A stretch of DNA of 64,000 nt from Fodinicurvata sediminis DSM 21159. Lineage in GTDB: Bacteria > Pseudomonadota > Alphaproteobacteria > Kiloniellales > DSM-21159. The stretch is from NCBI RefSeq assembly GCF_000420625.1, contig NZ_ATVH01000018.1:62001-126000 (forward strand), written 5' to 3'. Of this stretch, positions 26,037 through 34,629 are shown piece after piece. Numbering within the stretch: position 1 is the first letter of the stretch; every line of letters begins with the position of its first letter. The position numbers and the translations under genes were made by a program. Below the pieces are notes generated by a model. The model ran no database searches. It was not told the DNA's origin and saw only the letters and a list, made by a program, of their open reading frames with translations.

Positions 26037-26924
26037 CTATTCGTAGGCAGGCGTGGTGAAGTCCGGATCATCGTGCAGGGCCCAATAGGCGTCCATGAGG
26101 TCCTGTGTGATCGGTCCCGGAGTATCCTGTCCCAAGGACCGGCCATCGATTGTTCCAATCGGCATGATCCCGCCGGCCGTGCTGCTGATGAAGGCCTCAT
26201 CCGCATCGCGCAGGCCTGCGGCGGGCAAGGGGGCTTCGACGATGTCCAGGCCGCGACTTGCAGCAAGCTCAAGGACCGTGCGTCGGGTTATCCCCTCCAG
26301 CATGCCACTGGCCGGAGTTGTCAGGCGTTTGCCCTGTATTGCAAAGATGTTGAACCCGGGACCTTCAATGACATTGCCTGATCCATCAACCAGAACGGTT
26401 GTTTCCGCGCCCTGGTCATAAGCCTCGAAAAGGCCGCGTACAAAATCGAGCCAATGATAGTTCTTGATGACCGGATTGACGGCCTTCGGGCTGATCCGCT
26501 CGGTGCCACTGATGGCTAGGCGCAGGCCGCGCGTGCGCTGTTCCTCATCGGCCAGCCAGATAAAGGGCACCGCAAAGGCATAGAACTGATTGCGACAGGT
26601 TCTGAGGTCACGCGAGCCAGGTGCCGGCAGACCGCGCGTACAGATCATTTCCACGTAAGCGTCCTGTAGGCCACTGCGCTGCACGCATTCCTTCAGGATC
26701 TCACGAATTCCGTCTCTGTCGTGGGGACAGGACAGCCGCAGGCCGGCCACACTGTCCTCGAAACGCTTGAGATGGTCTTCCAACCGAAAGAAACGGCCTT
26801 TCCAGAGATGGACGACGTCATAGGTAGCGTCGGAATGCAGGAAACCCCAGTCCTCGATAGGGATTCCAGCTTCTTCAATGGGTGTATACTTCCCCTGGAT
26901 ATAGGCAACACCGCTCATGTTCAT
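26037..26924 (-). CDS. Fold-type IV PLP aminotransferase, possibly (R)-amine transaminase-like
   Basis: 295 residues. The PLP lysine is K154 in VIKNYHW, and E187 in VIEGPGFN binds the cofactor ring nitrogen. CTRGLP near 95, SSTAGGIMP and the tail GPITQDLMDAYW also fit. The combination KN(Y/F)xW, EGPGFN and ST(A/G)GG resembles, from memory, the Arthrobacter (R)-selective amine transaminase more than IlvE, PabC or Dat. Substrate not shown. It stands alone, divergent from a PAS protein gene. Confidence 0.82.
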   Translation of the reverse strand: MNMSGVAYIQGKYTPIEEAGIPIEDWGFLHSDATYDVVHLWKGRFFRLEDHLKRFEDSVAGLRLSCPHDRDGIREILKECVQRSGLQDAYVEMICTRGLPAPGSRDLRTCRNQFYAFAVPFIWLADEEQRTRGLRLAISGTERISPKAVNPVIKNYHWLDFVRGLFEAYDQGAETTVLVDGSGNVIEGPGFNIFAIQGKRLTTPASGMLEGITRRTVLELAASRGLDIVEAPLPAAGLRDADEAFISSTAGGIMPIGTIDGRSLGQDTPGPITQDLMDAYWALHDDPDFTTPAYE

Positions 26925-27015
26925 TAAAACCTTTCTTAAGCTAGGTTCTTACCTTATTCGTTCGAGGATGCTGCTGTCATTCCCCCATCTCCATTCTCTC
27001 TAATAGAGGATTCAC

Positions 27016-27510
27016 ATGTCGGCACACCTGTCGTATGGGACAGTTGCTACAATCGAGGCCGTTCCCCTCGCGCATCCGCAGGACAAACGGAACCTAGAGT
27101 TCGTCACGCGTGCGAAGGAACGGCTTGCACAGCAGTCACCGGAAGAGTTCCGAGCCGCCATACCCTTCGATTTCAGAGACTTCATAGATGGTCTCATGCT
27201 CTACAATCGCGAGGGAGACGATTTCCATCTGCGCGTCGTGGGGAACAGTATTGGCATGATGTTGTCCGAGGAACCAACCGGCAAGACCATCAACCAGGTT
27301 TTTGCGCCTTGGCCAGACTTCTGCAAAACACTGCTGGGATGTGCGCAAAAGGTCATGGAGCAAGGCGTCGTTTCAGGCCTGCATGGAAGGTTGCACTACA
27401 GTGAGCGTACACCGCAAGCATTCGAAACTATTACCGTGCCGATCCCACCGGGCAAGACGACGCCTGCGCTCGCCCTGGCTCACATTTGTGTTGTCGAGGA
27501 CAGGGGATGA
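27016..27510 (+). CDS. PAS-domain protein, PAS_5-like
   Basis: 164 residues with a single PAS-like domain (about 40-160). YNREGDDFHLRVVGNSIGMM and TGKTINQVFAPW match the short alphaproteobacterial PAS_5 proteins. There is no output domain, so it may act as a small sensor or adaptor. It is followed by a strong terminator. Confidence 0.72.
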   Translation: MSAHLSYGTVATIEAVPLAHPQDKRNLEFVTRAKERLAQQSPEEFRAAIPFDFRDFIDGLMLYNREGDDFHLRVVGNSIGMMLSEEPTGKTINQVFAPWPDFCKTLLGCAQKVMEQGVVSGLHGRLHYSERTPQAFETITVPIPPGKTTPALALAHICVVEDRG

Positions 27511-27602
27511 GGTGCCGTTCTACGTTGTAGGAGCGTGTTTCGGTATCGTCTTACACGTCAGAAGTGAAAGCTGACCGGTGTTTTGCTTCAATTTCAGCAA
27601 TT

Positions 27603-27635
27603 AAAAGCCTCTCCGGTCATGACCGGAGAGGCTTT
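27603..27635. terminator. Strong bidirectional terminator
   Basis: A 15-bp perfect stem (arms AAAGCCTCTCCGGTC and GACCGGAGAGGCTTT) with a 2-nt centre. It has an A-run on the left and a T-run on the right, between the convergent PAS and membrane protein genes. Confidence 0.9.
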
Positions 27636-27748
27636 CATCCGCTTGAGTTCGCAACTTTTCTGCTGCTGTCATCCACCTCAGCGCGGAACCTTATATCCTT
27701 GATATGGCGGGCTTTTACTTTGGAGAGGCAAATCTGGAGGTCTCCTCG

Positions 27749-28129
27749 TCAAAGTGGGTTTCTCATCCAGAATACCTGGAGGAGCAGTATGAACAGGCAG
27801 AAGGCTGCCAGAGCCACTGCGCCACCCAGTCTGTCTCGCAGATGAATGGGAAGAACCTGATGAAGGAGTGGGGCTGCAAGAAGCGCGAGCCCGGAAACAA
27901 TGATAAAGACCGGCCAGGTGCTTGAGGTCAGCGTCAGGTAGATAACCCCGGCTATGGAAACCATGCCGGCGAGAGCAAGGCACAGGACGAGCAAATCCCC
28001 GGCACCGGCGGCAAGAGCTTTGGGGCGATTGATGCGCCGCCCCGAATAGGCAAGGTTCAATCCCAGCAGGCAGGAGGCCAGAACGGCACCTGCGCTGGAT
28101 GACCAGACCAGAATGTGGGCGAACGTCAT
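27749..28129 (-). CDS. Small four-helix membrane protein
   Basis: 126 residues from the ATG at 28129; the frame is open to 28252 but the extra residues look random. Four hydrophobic helices are separated by short basic loops. No family recognised. It is divergent from the PanB-like gene, and the 158-bp space between them carries one of the TGATATATCA-type sites, so it could share that control. Confidence 0.6.
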   Translation of the reverse strand: MTFAHILVWSSSAGAVLASCLLGLNLAYSGRRINRPKALAAGAGDLLVLCLALAGMVSIAGVIYLTLTSSTWPVFIIVSGLALLAAPLLHQVLPIHLRDRLGGAVALAAFCLFILLLQVFWMRNPL

Positions 28130-28202
28130 TTCATAGGGTTCCCTGATAATCCTCTGTTCCTGTGCTGTTTTTCCAGCATCGGCTTGATCGCCAAGCGACA
28201 GC

Positions 28203-28247
28203 TTGACCACCGCAGCGGCAAGCTTTAAGCATGTTACTAATATATCA
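28203..28247 (+). promoter_or_regulatory. Promoter and operator site 1 (PanB-like operon)
   Basis: TTGACC (28203-28208), 17-bp spacer and a weak TAAGCA (28226-28231). The operator TAATATATCA at 28238-28247 (nine of ten bases of TGATATATCA) sits at the expected transcription start, 41 bp before the GTG. Confidence 0.55.
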
Positions 28248-28287
28248 AGCATCTATCAGTAAACAGCAATTCAAGAGGAGGCCTGTC

Positions 28288-29154
28288 GTGGCGACAGATA
28301 AAAAGAAGCGCAGCATTACGGAGATTCGGGAGGCCAAGAAGACCGGCGAGAAGATGGTCTACACCTCGGTGCCGGATTACACCTCGGCCCGCTGGGCGGA
28401 AATGGCCGGGGTCGATGTCTGTGTCGTCGGAGACAGCCTTGCAATGGTGGCCCATGGCCACGCGAGCACCATTCCGGCCAGTATGGACATGATGGTCATG
28501 CATTCTCTGGCCGTGCGCCGGGGCGCGCCCAACACATTCGTGCTCGGCTGTATGCCCTATCAGAGCTACAACACTGTGGATCGCGCCCTGGTCAATGCGA
28601 CCCGATTCATGCAGGAAGCTGACTGTGATGCCGTGAAACCCCAAGGCGGCAAGAGCCAGGCGCATATCCTCAAGGCCCTGGTCGATGCGGGGATTCCCAC
28701 AGCCTCGCACATTGGCCTGACACCGCACACCATTGCCATGTTCGGCGGCTTCAAGATCCAGGGCAGGACAGCCGAGGCGGCTATGAAGATTCTCGAGGAC
28801 GCATTGGCCATACAGGATGCAGGCTGTTTCATGCTGGAATTCGAAGCTGTCCCCGCGACGATTGCCAAGGTCATTTCCGAGCAGTTGGAAATCCCGACCA
28901 TTGGAATCGGGGCTGGTGCGGGAACGGATGGGCAGATCCTGCTGTCCTATGATCTTCTCGGCGTCTTCACCGACTTCAAGCCGAAGTTCACGAAGCGCTA
29001 TGCCAATCTGACGGAAGTGGCGGTCGATGGCTTGCAGAAGTATGTGGATGAGGTCAAATCCGGTAGTTTCCCGGATGATGATCACTCCTACAGCATAAAT
29101 GAATCTGAATACGAATCTTTTCTCACTATGGTTGAAAAGCGCAAGCAGCATTAG
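28288..29154 (+). CDS. PanB-like (ketopantoate hydroxymethyltransferase superfamily) enzyme with altered active site
   Basis: 288 residues from a GTG at 28288 that follows AGAGGAGG; the frame opens earlier. The PanB fold is clear: GDSLAMVAHGH, LAVRRGAPN, HIGLTPHTI, GGFKIQGR, IGIGAGAGTDGQIL and the terminal DDDHSY. Compared with E. coli PanB (numbering from memory), D45 is kept (D49), K112 is kept (K117), H136 is kept (H141) and E181 is kept (E186), but the Mg ligand D84 is Cys (C88) and E114 is Gln (Q119). It is therefore doubtful as a pantothenate enzyme. It sits in an operon with a GntR regulator and heads a regulon with a TRAP transporter and oxygenases, so a catabolic role on another 2-oxo acid or aldehyde is likelier (inference). 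Confidence 0.85.
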   Translation: MATDKKKRSITEIREAKKTGEKMVYTSVPDYTSARWAEMAGVDVCVVGDSLAMVAHGHASTIPASMDMMVMHSLAVRRGAPNTFVLGCMPYQSYNTVDRALVNATRFMQEADCDAVKPQGGKSQAHILKALVDAGIPTASHIGLTPHTIAMFGGFKIQGRTAEAAMKILEDALAIQDAGCFMLEFEAVPATIAKVISEQLEIPTIGIGAGAGTDGQILLSYDLLGVFTDFKPKFTKRYANLTEVAVDGLQKYVDEVKSGSFPDDDHSYSINESEYESFLTMVEKRKQH

Positions 29155-29228
29155 TAATGAATTGAATCTGGATGAAAAGTTTGAGCCCATAGTTGTGATT
29201 GGTTAGGCATCTGGAGGAGCGCGACGAG

Positions 29229-29936
29229 GTGAGCTTGAGCGAAGAGAGGCAGACACTGGGTCTAGACGAAGCCACTGACAGTGAGCAGGGCAAGAGCCTG
29301 ACCGAAAAGGCTTACAAACGTCTGGAGGAGTTGATCGTAACTCTACAACTGGCCCCTGGTGCGGTTCTCTCCGAAGCACAGCTTGCAAAGCAACTGGGGA
29401 TCGGCCGAACACCCATTCGAGAAGCTCTGCAACGACTCTCACGTGAAGGTCTGATCGTCATATTGCCGCGGCGTGGCATTCTGGTGTCCGAGATCAATGT
29501 CACGAGACAACTCAAGTTGCTGGAAGTGCGTCGGGAACTGGAGCGCCTTATGGCGAGTTGCAGTGCCCGCCGCGCCAGCACCAGCGAGAAGCAGGAGTTC
29601 CAGAAACTGGCCGAGGGCATGAAAAAGACGGCGGAAGAGGATGACGACATCACCTTCATGCGACTGGACCTCCGATTGAATCATCTTCTTTGCGAAGCAT
29701 CGCGCAATGAATATATCACCAATGCAATCGGTCTGATCCAAAGCCTTTCCAGGCGCTTCTGGTATTCGCACTACAAGGAGGTCCTGGATCTGCCGCTTTG
29801 TGCGCGGCTTCACGCATCCCTGGCCTTGGCCATTTCCGAAGGAAAACAAGAGGAAGCCATTCAGGCCAGTGATGATCTCATGGACTATATCGAAGACTTT
29901 ACGCGCGCCAGCCTGGATGCGCCCACGCGCTACTGA
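29229..29936 (+). CDS. GntR-family regulator with FCD ligand domain
   Basis: 235 residues from the GTG at 29229, preceded by GGAGGA; a TTG at 29199 is the alternative. The N-terminal winged helix includes LAKQLGIGRTPIREALQRLS and LPRRGILVSEI; the C-terminal all-helical FCD domain has MRLDLRLNHLL and a later ARLHASL that supply Asp/His metal ligands. It lies 74 bp after the PanB-like gene on the same strand. FCD repressors bind short palindromes, and the TGATATATCA-type sites at four nearby promoters are the natural candidates for its operators (inference). Confidence 0.88.
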   Translation: MSLSEERQTLGLDEATDSEQGKSLTEKAYKRLEELIVTLQLAPGAVLSEAQLAKQLGIGRTPIREALQRLSREGLIVILPRRGILVSEINVTRQLKLLEVRRELERLMASCSARRASTSEKQEFQKLAEGMKKTAEEDDDITFMRLDLRLNHLLCEASRNEYITNAIGLIQSLSRRFWYSHYKEVLDLPLCARLHASLALAISEGKQEEAIQASDDLMDYIEDFTRASLDAPTRY

Positions 29937-30020
29937 ACCATCCTGATATTCCATTTTGATGTTGTATGGCCCAGGTTTTTCTTGGCGCTACGTCTGCGTG
30001 TAATCTGCAGTCTCCAGTAA

Positions 30021-30148
30021 AGATATATATTAAATACATTAATACTGTCTATAGTGAAGCGCAGTTGCGCAATTATCAAAAAAGCTTGGGTGGAGTGACT
30101 TGACGTCTAAACAAAGCTGCAATAGCGTACCTCTCAATAGATATATCA
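30021..30148 (+). promoter_or_regulatory. TRAP operon promoter with operator site 2
   Basis: TTGACG (30100-30105), 17-bp spacer and TAGCGT (30123-30128). The operator AGATATATCA is at 30139-30148, ten bases after the -10 box, the usual place for a repressor. It is also the left part of the larger inverted repeat AGATAT/ATATCT. A weaker copy, AGATATATAT, is at 30021-30030. The whole gap (29937-30222) is AT-rich. Confidence 0.55.
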
Positions 30149-30222
30149 GTAATATCTAATCTGTCTGCATCAGAATCATCAGGCAGCATAACTCTGAAAA
30201 GGGAAAGGGAGGACAAAGTTCA

Positions 30223-31302
30223 ATGAATTCCATCGTGAAGACGACATCACTGGCCGCTGCTTTCGCTGTCGCCGCTGTGGCAGGCAGCGCACAGGCTCAG
30301 GATAGCTATGAATGGCGCATGGCGACGGGTTGGGGGGGCGGTCCCCTCATGGACATTGGTGCCCAGGCTTTCGCGGATCGCCTTGAATTGCTCAGCGACG
30401 GCCGGATGAAGGTCGAGGTTTTTCAGGGTGGCGCCATCGGTGAACCTCTCAAGGTGACCGATTCCGTGCGCCGCGGTATCGCAGACATGGGCCATACTTG
30501 GCCGGGCTACGACTGGGGTCGTGATACAACGGCTGTCGTCTTCGGCGGTTTTGCCGGCACCATGGACGACGAGCGCATGATGCATTGGCTCTACGAGGGC
30601 GGCGGCGTCGAACTCTGGAAGGAGTGGCGACAGGAAGAGTTCGGCGTGGTTGGCATGCCGTTGTTTTCCCGAACCGCAGAGATCTTCCTGAATTCCAGGA
30701 AGAAGGTGCAGACTCTCGAGGATCTCGAGGGATTGAAGATGCGTACGGCCGGCGCCTGGATCGATATGGCCAAGGAACTTGGCGCCTCGCCGGTGACCAC
30801 CGCTGGGGATGAGATCTATCCCATGCTTGAGCGTGGTGTCATCGACGCAACCGAGTGGGGCACGCCTTGGGAAGACACCTATCCCAAGTTCTACGAAGTA
30901 ACCGATTACATCATCGTGCCAGGCGTGCACCAGCCGGTTGCACCCTTCGAGCTTCAGGTCAATCAAGAGGTTTGGGACAGTCTCAGCGAGCGTGATCGTG
31001 AACTGATCGAAACGGCAGCAGAGCTGACAACTCTTAAATCCTGGATGAGGGTTGGCCACGAAAGTGCCGAGGCCATGAGGTTCTTTGAGGAAGAGGGTCT
31101 CGAAATCGTTGAGCTCGATACCGAAGTCCAGGTCAAGGCGCGTGAGATCGGAATCGAGTGGGCCGCAGAGCAGGCTGCGGAGAACGAATGGTTCAAGCGG
31201 GCCTGGGAGTCCCAGCGCGAGTTCGAAAAGCTTTGGGCCGATGCAGAGACGTATCGCCGTCTTTCACCTGAAACACGGTCCATTGGCCTTGATGCCGAAT
31301 AA
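30223..31302 (+). CDS. TRAP transporter periplasmic binding protein (DctP, TakP-like)
   Basis: 359 residues with a Sec signal peptide ending near SAQAQ. The DctP fold shows LEDLEGLKMRTAGAWIDMAK with the carboxylate-binding Arg, and DATEWGTPWEDTYPKFYEV, which aligns with the ligand-cap region of TakP-type (2-oxo acid or other organic acid) receptors. It has a good AGGGAGG ribosome site. A hairpin separates it from the two membrane subunits, which usually gives more receptor than permease. The ligand is unknown. Confidence 0.88.
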   Translation: MNSIVKTTSLAAAFAVAAVAGSAQAQDSYEWRMATGWGGGPLMDIGAQAFADRLELLSDGRMKVEVFQGGAIGEPLKVTDSVRRGIADMGHTWPGYDWGRDTTAVVFGGFAGTMDDERMMHWLYEGGGVELWKEWRQEEFGVVGMPLFSRTAEIFLNSRKKVQTLEDLEGLKMRTAGAWIDMAKELGASPVTTAGDEIYPMLERGVIDATEWGTPWEDTYPKFYEVTDYIIVPGVHQPVAPFELQVNQEVWDSLSERDRELIETAAELTTLKSWMRVGHESAEAMRFFEEEGLEIVELDTEVQVKAREIGIEWAAEQAAENEWFKRAWESQREFEKLWADAETYRRLSPETRSIGLDAE

Positions 31303-31318
31303 AGCCTGAACAGTATAC

Positions 31319-31353
31319 CTTCGGGCGGAGCCTCTACGGAGCTTCGCCCGAAG
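31319..31353 (+). terminator. Hairpin between receptor and permease genes of the TRAP operon
   Basis: CTTCGGGCG (31319-31327) pairs with CGCCCGAAG (31345-31353); the inner AGC/GCT can extend it. A T-rich stretch follows only about 15 nt later. It is probably a partial terminator or RNA-end stabiliser. Confidence 0.6.
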
Positions 31354-31460
31354 CTCTGTTCAGTTATTCCTTTTCAGACCATAGTGCTGCTTCCTGCAGC
31401 GAACGGGACCGCTCTTGATGCGCTTTCCTTATAGTGCATAGCGGGACGGAGAAGGCCTGA

Positions 31461-31982
31461 ATGCGTATTGTCGTGCGTTTTCTCGAGAAGATCACCCATA
31501 GCAGCGGTATCATCGCCGCGCTCATCATTATCCCGCTTATTGTAACAACCTGCTACGAGGTCTTTGCCCGTTACATGTTCGGAGCACCGACTATCTGGGC
31601 CTATGAGCTGGGTTACATGGGCATGGGCGCACATTTCCTGCTCGGTATGGCGTACACACTGAAGGAAAAGGCGCATATCCGCATTGACCTCATCTATGCC
31701 TTCAGGACGCCGAAAACCAAGGCGGCAATCGATTTCCTGGGTTATGCGGTCATCATGCTGCCATTCACTATTTGGCTCTCCTGGGGACTGTTCATGTATT
31801 ACGAAGAAGCCGTGATGTTTGGCGAGACGTCTGGCCAATCCGCATGGAACCCGGTGATCTGGCCGTTTCGCCTCTGCATGATGATTGGCTTCGTCCTTCT
31901 GGCCATACAGTTGTTGGCAGAGAGTTTGAAATGCCTGTCGGTGCTGTTTGGTTTCTCTGCCAGCCTTGAGGAGGCCGAGTAA
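31461..31982 (+). CDS. TRAP transporter small membrane subunit (DctQ)
   Basis: 173 residues, four hydrophobic helices, with EVFARYMFGAPTIWAYELG near residue 33 and the AYTLKEKAHIRIDL turn, both hallmarks of DctQ. Its stop codon overlaps the start of the large subunit gene by one base. Confidence 0.88.
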   Translation: MRIVVRFLEKITHSSGIIAALIIIPLIVTTCYEVFARYMFGAPTIWAYELGYMGMGAHFLLGMAYTLKEKAHIRIDLIYAFRTPKTKAAIDFLGYAVIMLPFTIWLSWGLFMYYEEAVMFGETSGQSAWNPVIWPFRLCMMIGFVLLAIQLLAESLKCLSVLFGFSASLEEAE

Positions 31983-33292
31983 TGGAACTCGCAGCCTTTC
32001 TCATGTTCATAGCGCTTCTGGCGCTTATTTTTCTTGGCATCCATATCGCATTTGCTCTTTTTGGTGTTGGCCTTCTCTTCGGCATATTCATCTATGGGGA
32101 TGCGCTGATCTGGCAGTTTGTCGGACGTGTCGAAAGCCTGGCTAGCAACTACATCCTGGCTGCCGTACCGCTTTTCGTCTTCATGGGCTCGCTGCTGGAA
32201 CGCTCGGGCATAGCTGAGCGCCTGTTCGATGCCATACAGCTCTGGGTCCGCCGCTTGCCTGGTGGATTGGCAGTCGGCACGATTCTCATGTGCATCATCT
32301 TCGCGGCATCAACGGGGGTTGTGGGGGCCACGGAAACCGTTGTGGGGCTTCTCGCCATCCCGGCGATGATGAAATACAACTACGACAAGGGCCTGATTGC
32401 CGGTTCGATCTGCTCGGGCGGCTCGCTGGGAACGATCATTCCGCCATCGGTCGTGCTGATCGTCATGGGGCCATTGGCCGATGTTTCCATTGGGTGGCTG
32501 TTCGCCGGCTCTATGATTCCCGGTCTGATCATGGCGTTGCTCTACATCGTCTATGCCATTGGGCTCTGCACGCTCCGTCCAGAAGCAGGCCCGCACCCCG
32601 AGGGTGAGGATGAGGTTCCGCTTGGGCAGAAGCTGGTGATTTCTGCCAAGGCTCTCTTGCCACCCCTTATTCTGATTATTGCTGTTCTGGGGTCGATTCT
32701 GGCTGGAATCGCATCTCCCACCGAAGCTGCCGCTATCGGGAGTGCAGGTGCCGTCATCCTGGCCATGAGTTATGGCTCGCTGACGCTTGCCCTGTTCTGG
32801 GAAGCTATCATGAAAACCCTGCGGGTGACCTGCATGATCATGCTGATCCTTTTGGCTGGCACAGTCTTCACAGGGGTCTTCTTCTCCATGGGTGGTGGCA
32901 GCATGATCTCGGAGTTCCTTTTGGGAATGAACCTCAGTCCCTGGCTGCTGCTGCTTTTCATTCTGCTGATGGCCTTTGTTCTGGGATTCTTCCTGGAATG
33001 GATCTCGATTCTGCTGATTTTCATTCCGATCTTTACGCCGGTCGTGGTGCAGATGGGATTCGATCCGGTCTGGTTCTGCATCCTCTTCCTCATCGTCATC
33101 CAGACGGGCTACCTGACGCCGCCCATGGCCCCTGCAATCTTCTATCTGCGCGGCATTGCGCCTCCGGAGTTGAAGTTGACCGACATGTATCGAGGCGTGG
33201 TGCCATTCCTCGTCTTGCAGGCGATCACCCTTGGCATCGTCATGGCCTTTCCACAGACAGTGCTCTGGCTACCGGAAGTCATCTTCAACTGA
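31982..33292 (+). CDS. TRAP transporter large membrane subunit (DctM)
   Basis: 436 residues, about twelve hydrophobic helices, with SLLERSGIAERLFDAIQLW, GSICSGGSLGTIIPPSVVLI and GIASPTEAAAIG, the conserved motifs of DctM permeases that move the ligand with sodium ions. It is the last gene of the transporter operon. Confidence 0.92.
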   Translation: MELAAFLMFIALLALIFLGIHIAFALFGVGLLFGIFIYGDALIWQFVGRVESLASNYILAAVPLFVFMGSLLERSGIAERLFDAIQLWVRRLPGGLAVGTILMCIIFAASTGVVGATETVVGLLAIPAMMKYNYDKGLIAGSICSGGSLGTIIPPSVVLIVMGPLADVSIGWLFAGSMIPGLIMALLYIVYAIGLCTLRPEAGPHPEGEDEVPLGQKLVISAKALLPPLILIIAVLGSILAGIASPTEAAAIGSAGAVILAMSYGSLTLALFWEAIMKTLRVTCMIMLILLAGTVFTGVFFSMGGGSMISEFLLGMNLSPWLLLLFILLMAFVLGFFLEWISILLIFIPIFTPVVVQMGFDPVWFCILFLIVIQTGYLTPPMAPAIFYLRGIAPPELKLTDMYRGVVPFLVLQAITLGIVMAFPQTVLWLPEVIFN

Positions 33293-33351
33293 AAGCAGTC
33301 TTTGTAATAAAGCAGGGAGCCCGGTGAATAGTGGAAGAGGGTCAAAAAATA

Positions 33352-33361
33352 TGATATATCA
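33352..33361 (+). promoter_or_regulatory. Operator site 3 (perfect TGATATATCA)
   Basis: Exact palindrome TGATATATCA, overlapping a possible -10 box TATGAT (33350-33355), 24 bp before the GTG of the DUF6166-like gene. No good -35 box is visible at the right distance. Confidence 0.5.
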
Positions 33362-33385
33362 GTTGAATATAAAAGGAGCTGAGGT

Positions 33386-33673
33386 GTGAAGACTTACCTT
33401 GGACAGCGCACGATGGACGGCCCGCAGGTCACTGTGGACGGCAATCCGTTGGACCCTCGGTTTGACTTGAAGACCCTTTCTGAAGAGGGCTTCGAGTGGA
33501 CCTATGAGGGGGAAGCCCCCGCGCAGCTGGCTCTGGCCATTCTGGCGGATCATTTCCAGGACGATCACAAGGCTCTGGAGCATTACGACAGCTTCATGCG
33601 AAAAGCCGTCGCAAATTTCAATAACGACTGGGAAATGACCAGCCAGGATATTGATAACCTGCTGGCTGGATAG
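33386..33673 (+). CDS. Small DUF6166-like protein
   Basis: 95 residues from a GTG start behind AAAAGGAGC. The N-terminal MKTYLGQRT, the LDPRFDL turn, EWTYEGEAPAQLALAILADH and the WEMTSQDIDNLL end match the small DUF6166 family as I recall it. No catalytic motif is visible. It is the first gene of a group with two oxygenases; whether it helps them is unknown. Confidence 0.78.
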   Translation: MKTYLGQRTMDGPQVTVDGNPLDPRFDLKTLSEEGFEWTYEGEAPAQLALAILADHFQDDHKALEHYDSFMRKAVANFNNDWEMTSQDIDNLLAG

Positions 33674-33732
33674 GCCGCTCAAGGGCGGCGGCAAAGCAGC
33701 CGGACAAAGACTCCGGCAGGAGAGGAGACGCC

Positions 33733-34629
33733 ATGACACCCGAGGATATCTTGTCTCATTCCCCCCGAATTCTGACCCAGAAGCAGAGGGAATCCTATTT
33801 CGAGAACGGCTACCTGCTGGTCGAGAAGTTTCTTGAGGATGAATGGCTGGAGCGTCTTCGGGCCTCCGTCGACGGTCTGGTCGAGCGCAGTCGAGCCGTC
33901 ACCCAGTCTGATTCCGTGTTTGACCTGGAGCCAGGCCATACAGCGGAGTCTCCGCGCCTGCGTCGGGTCTCAAGCCCGAATGACGAGGACGTGACTTTCT
34001 GGAATTACGTTGTCGAGTCCAAGCTGGGAGATCTTCTGGCCGACTTGCTGGGACCGGACGTGAAGTTCCATCAATCCAAGTTGAACTTCAAGTGGGCCAA
34101 GGGCGGCACTGAAGTGAAGTGGCATCAGGATGCGCCTTTCTTTCCACATACGAACCCGGCGGTATTGACTGTCGGTACCTATCTCTATGACTGCGGGATG
34201 GATCAAGGCCCGTTGGGGGTGGTGCCGGGCAGCCATGAAACTGAAATCTATGACCATTATGACAGCGAGGGAAACTGGACCGGCCATATCGGTGAAGAGG
34301 ACTTGAAGCGCGTGGCGACGGACAAGGCGGAGTATCTCTGTGGCCCGGCTGGCTCGTTGACGCTTCACAATTATCGCGCAGTCCATGGTTCGGAACCGAA
34401 CCGATCGGATGCAGGCAGGCCCCTGCTGCTCAATGTCTTGTCCGCGGCCGATGCCATGCCCTACACTTACAACCCGCTGAAGACCAAATACTATCAGCAG
34501 TGCGTACGGGGAAAACCGGCCAAGTGGGCTCATCATGACGGTCGGCCTCATCTGATCCCGCCGGACTGGAGTGGGGGATATACCTCAATATTTGCGTTGC
34601 AGCAGAAGGAAAAGAGCGACGCGGCATGA
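33733..34629 (+). CDS. Phytanoyl-CoA dioxygenase (PhyH) family, Fe(II)/2-oxoglutarate oxygenase
   Basis: 298 residues. The iron triad is visible: H131 and D133 in KWHQDAP, and H218 in RAVHGSEPN, with R229 nearby for 2-oxoglutarate. GPLGVVPGSH (about 159-168) is the usual PhyH turn. It lacks a CoA-type signature and is not close to ectoine hydroxylase in its active-site loop, so the substrate is open. It is preceded by GGAGAGGAG and overlaps the next gene by four bases. Confidence 0.88.
   Translation: MTPEDILSHSPRILTQKQRESYFENGYLLVEKFLEDEWLERLRASVDGLVERSRAVTQSDSVFDLEPGHTAESPRLRRVSSPNDEDVTFWNYVVESKLGDLLADLLGPDVKFHQSKLNFKWAKGGTEVKWHQDAPFFPHTNPAVLTVGTYLYDCGMDQGPLGVVPGSHETEIYDHYDSEGNWTGHIGEEDLKRVATDKAEYLCGPAGSLTLHNYRAVHGSEPNRSDAGRPLLLNVLSAADAMPYTYNPLKTKYYQQCVRGKPAKWAHHDGRPHLIPPDWSGGYTSIFALQQKEKSDAA

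Noticed and set aside
28237-29190. 317-codon open frame on the minus strand
   Set aside because: Antisense to the PanB-like gene; no motif, and the start falls in the promoter region.
29709-29718. GAATATATCA, nine of ten bases of the TGATATATCA operator
   Set aside because: It is inside the coding region of the GntR gene, far from any promoter, so it is probably chance.
33733-34629. Ectoine hydroxylase (EctD) as identity of the PhyH-type protein
   Set aside because: The sequence around the iron-binding HQD and the loop after it does not match the EctD signature as I remember it, and the gene belongs to the other regulon.
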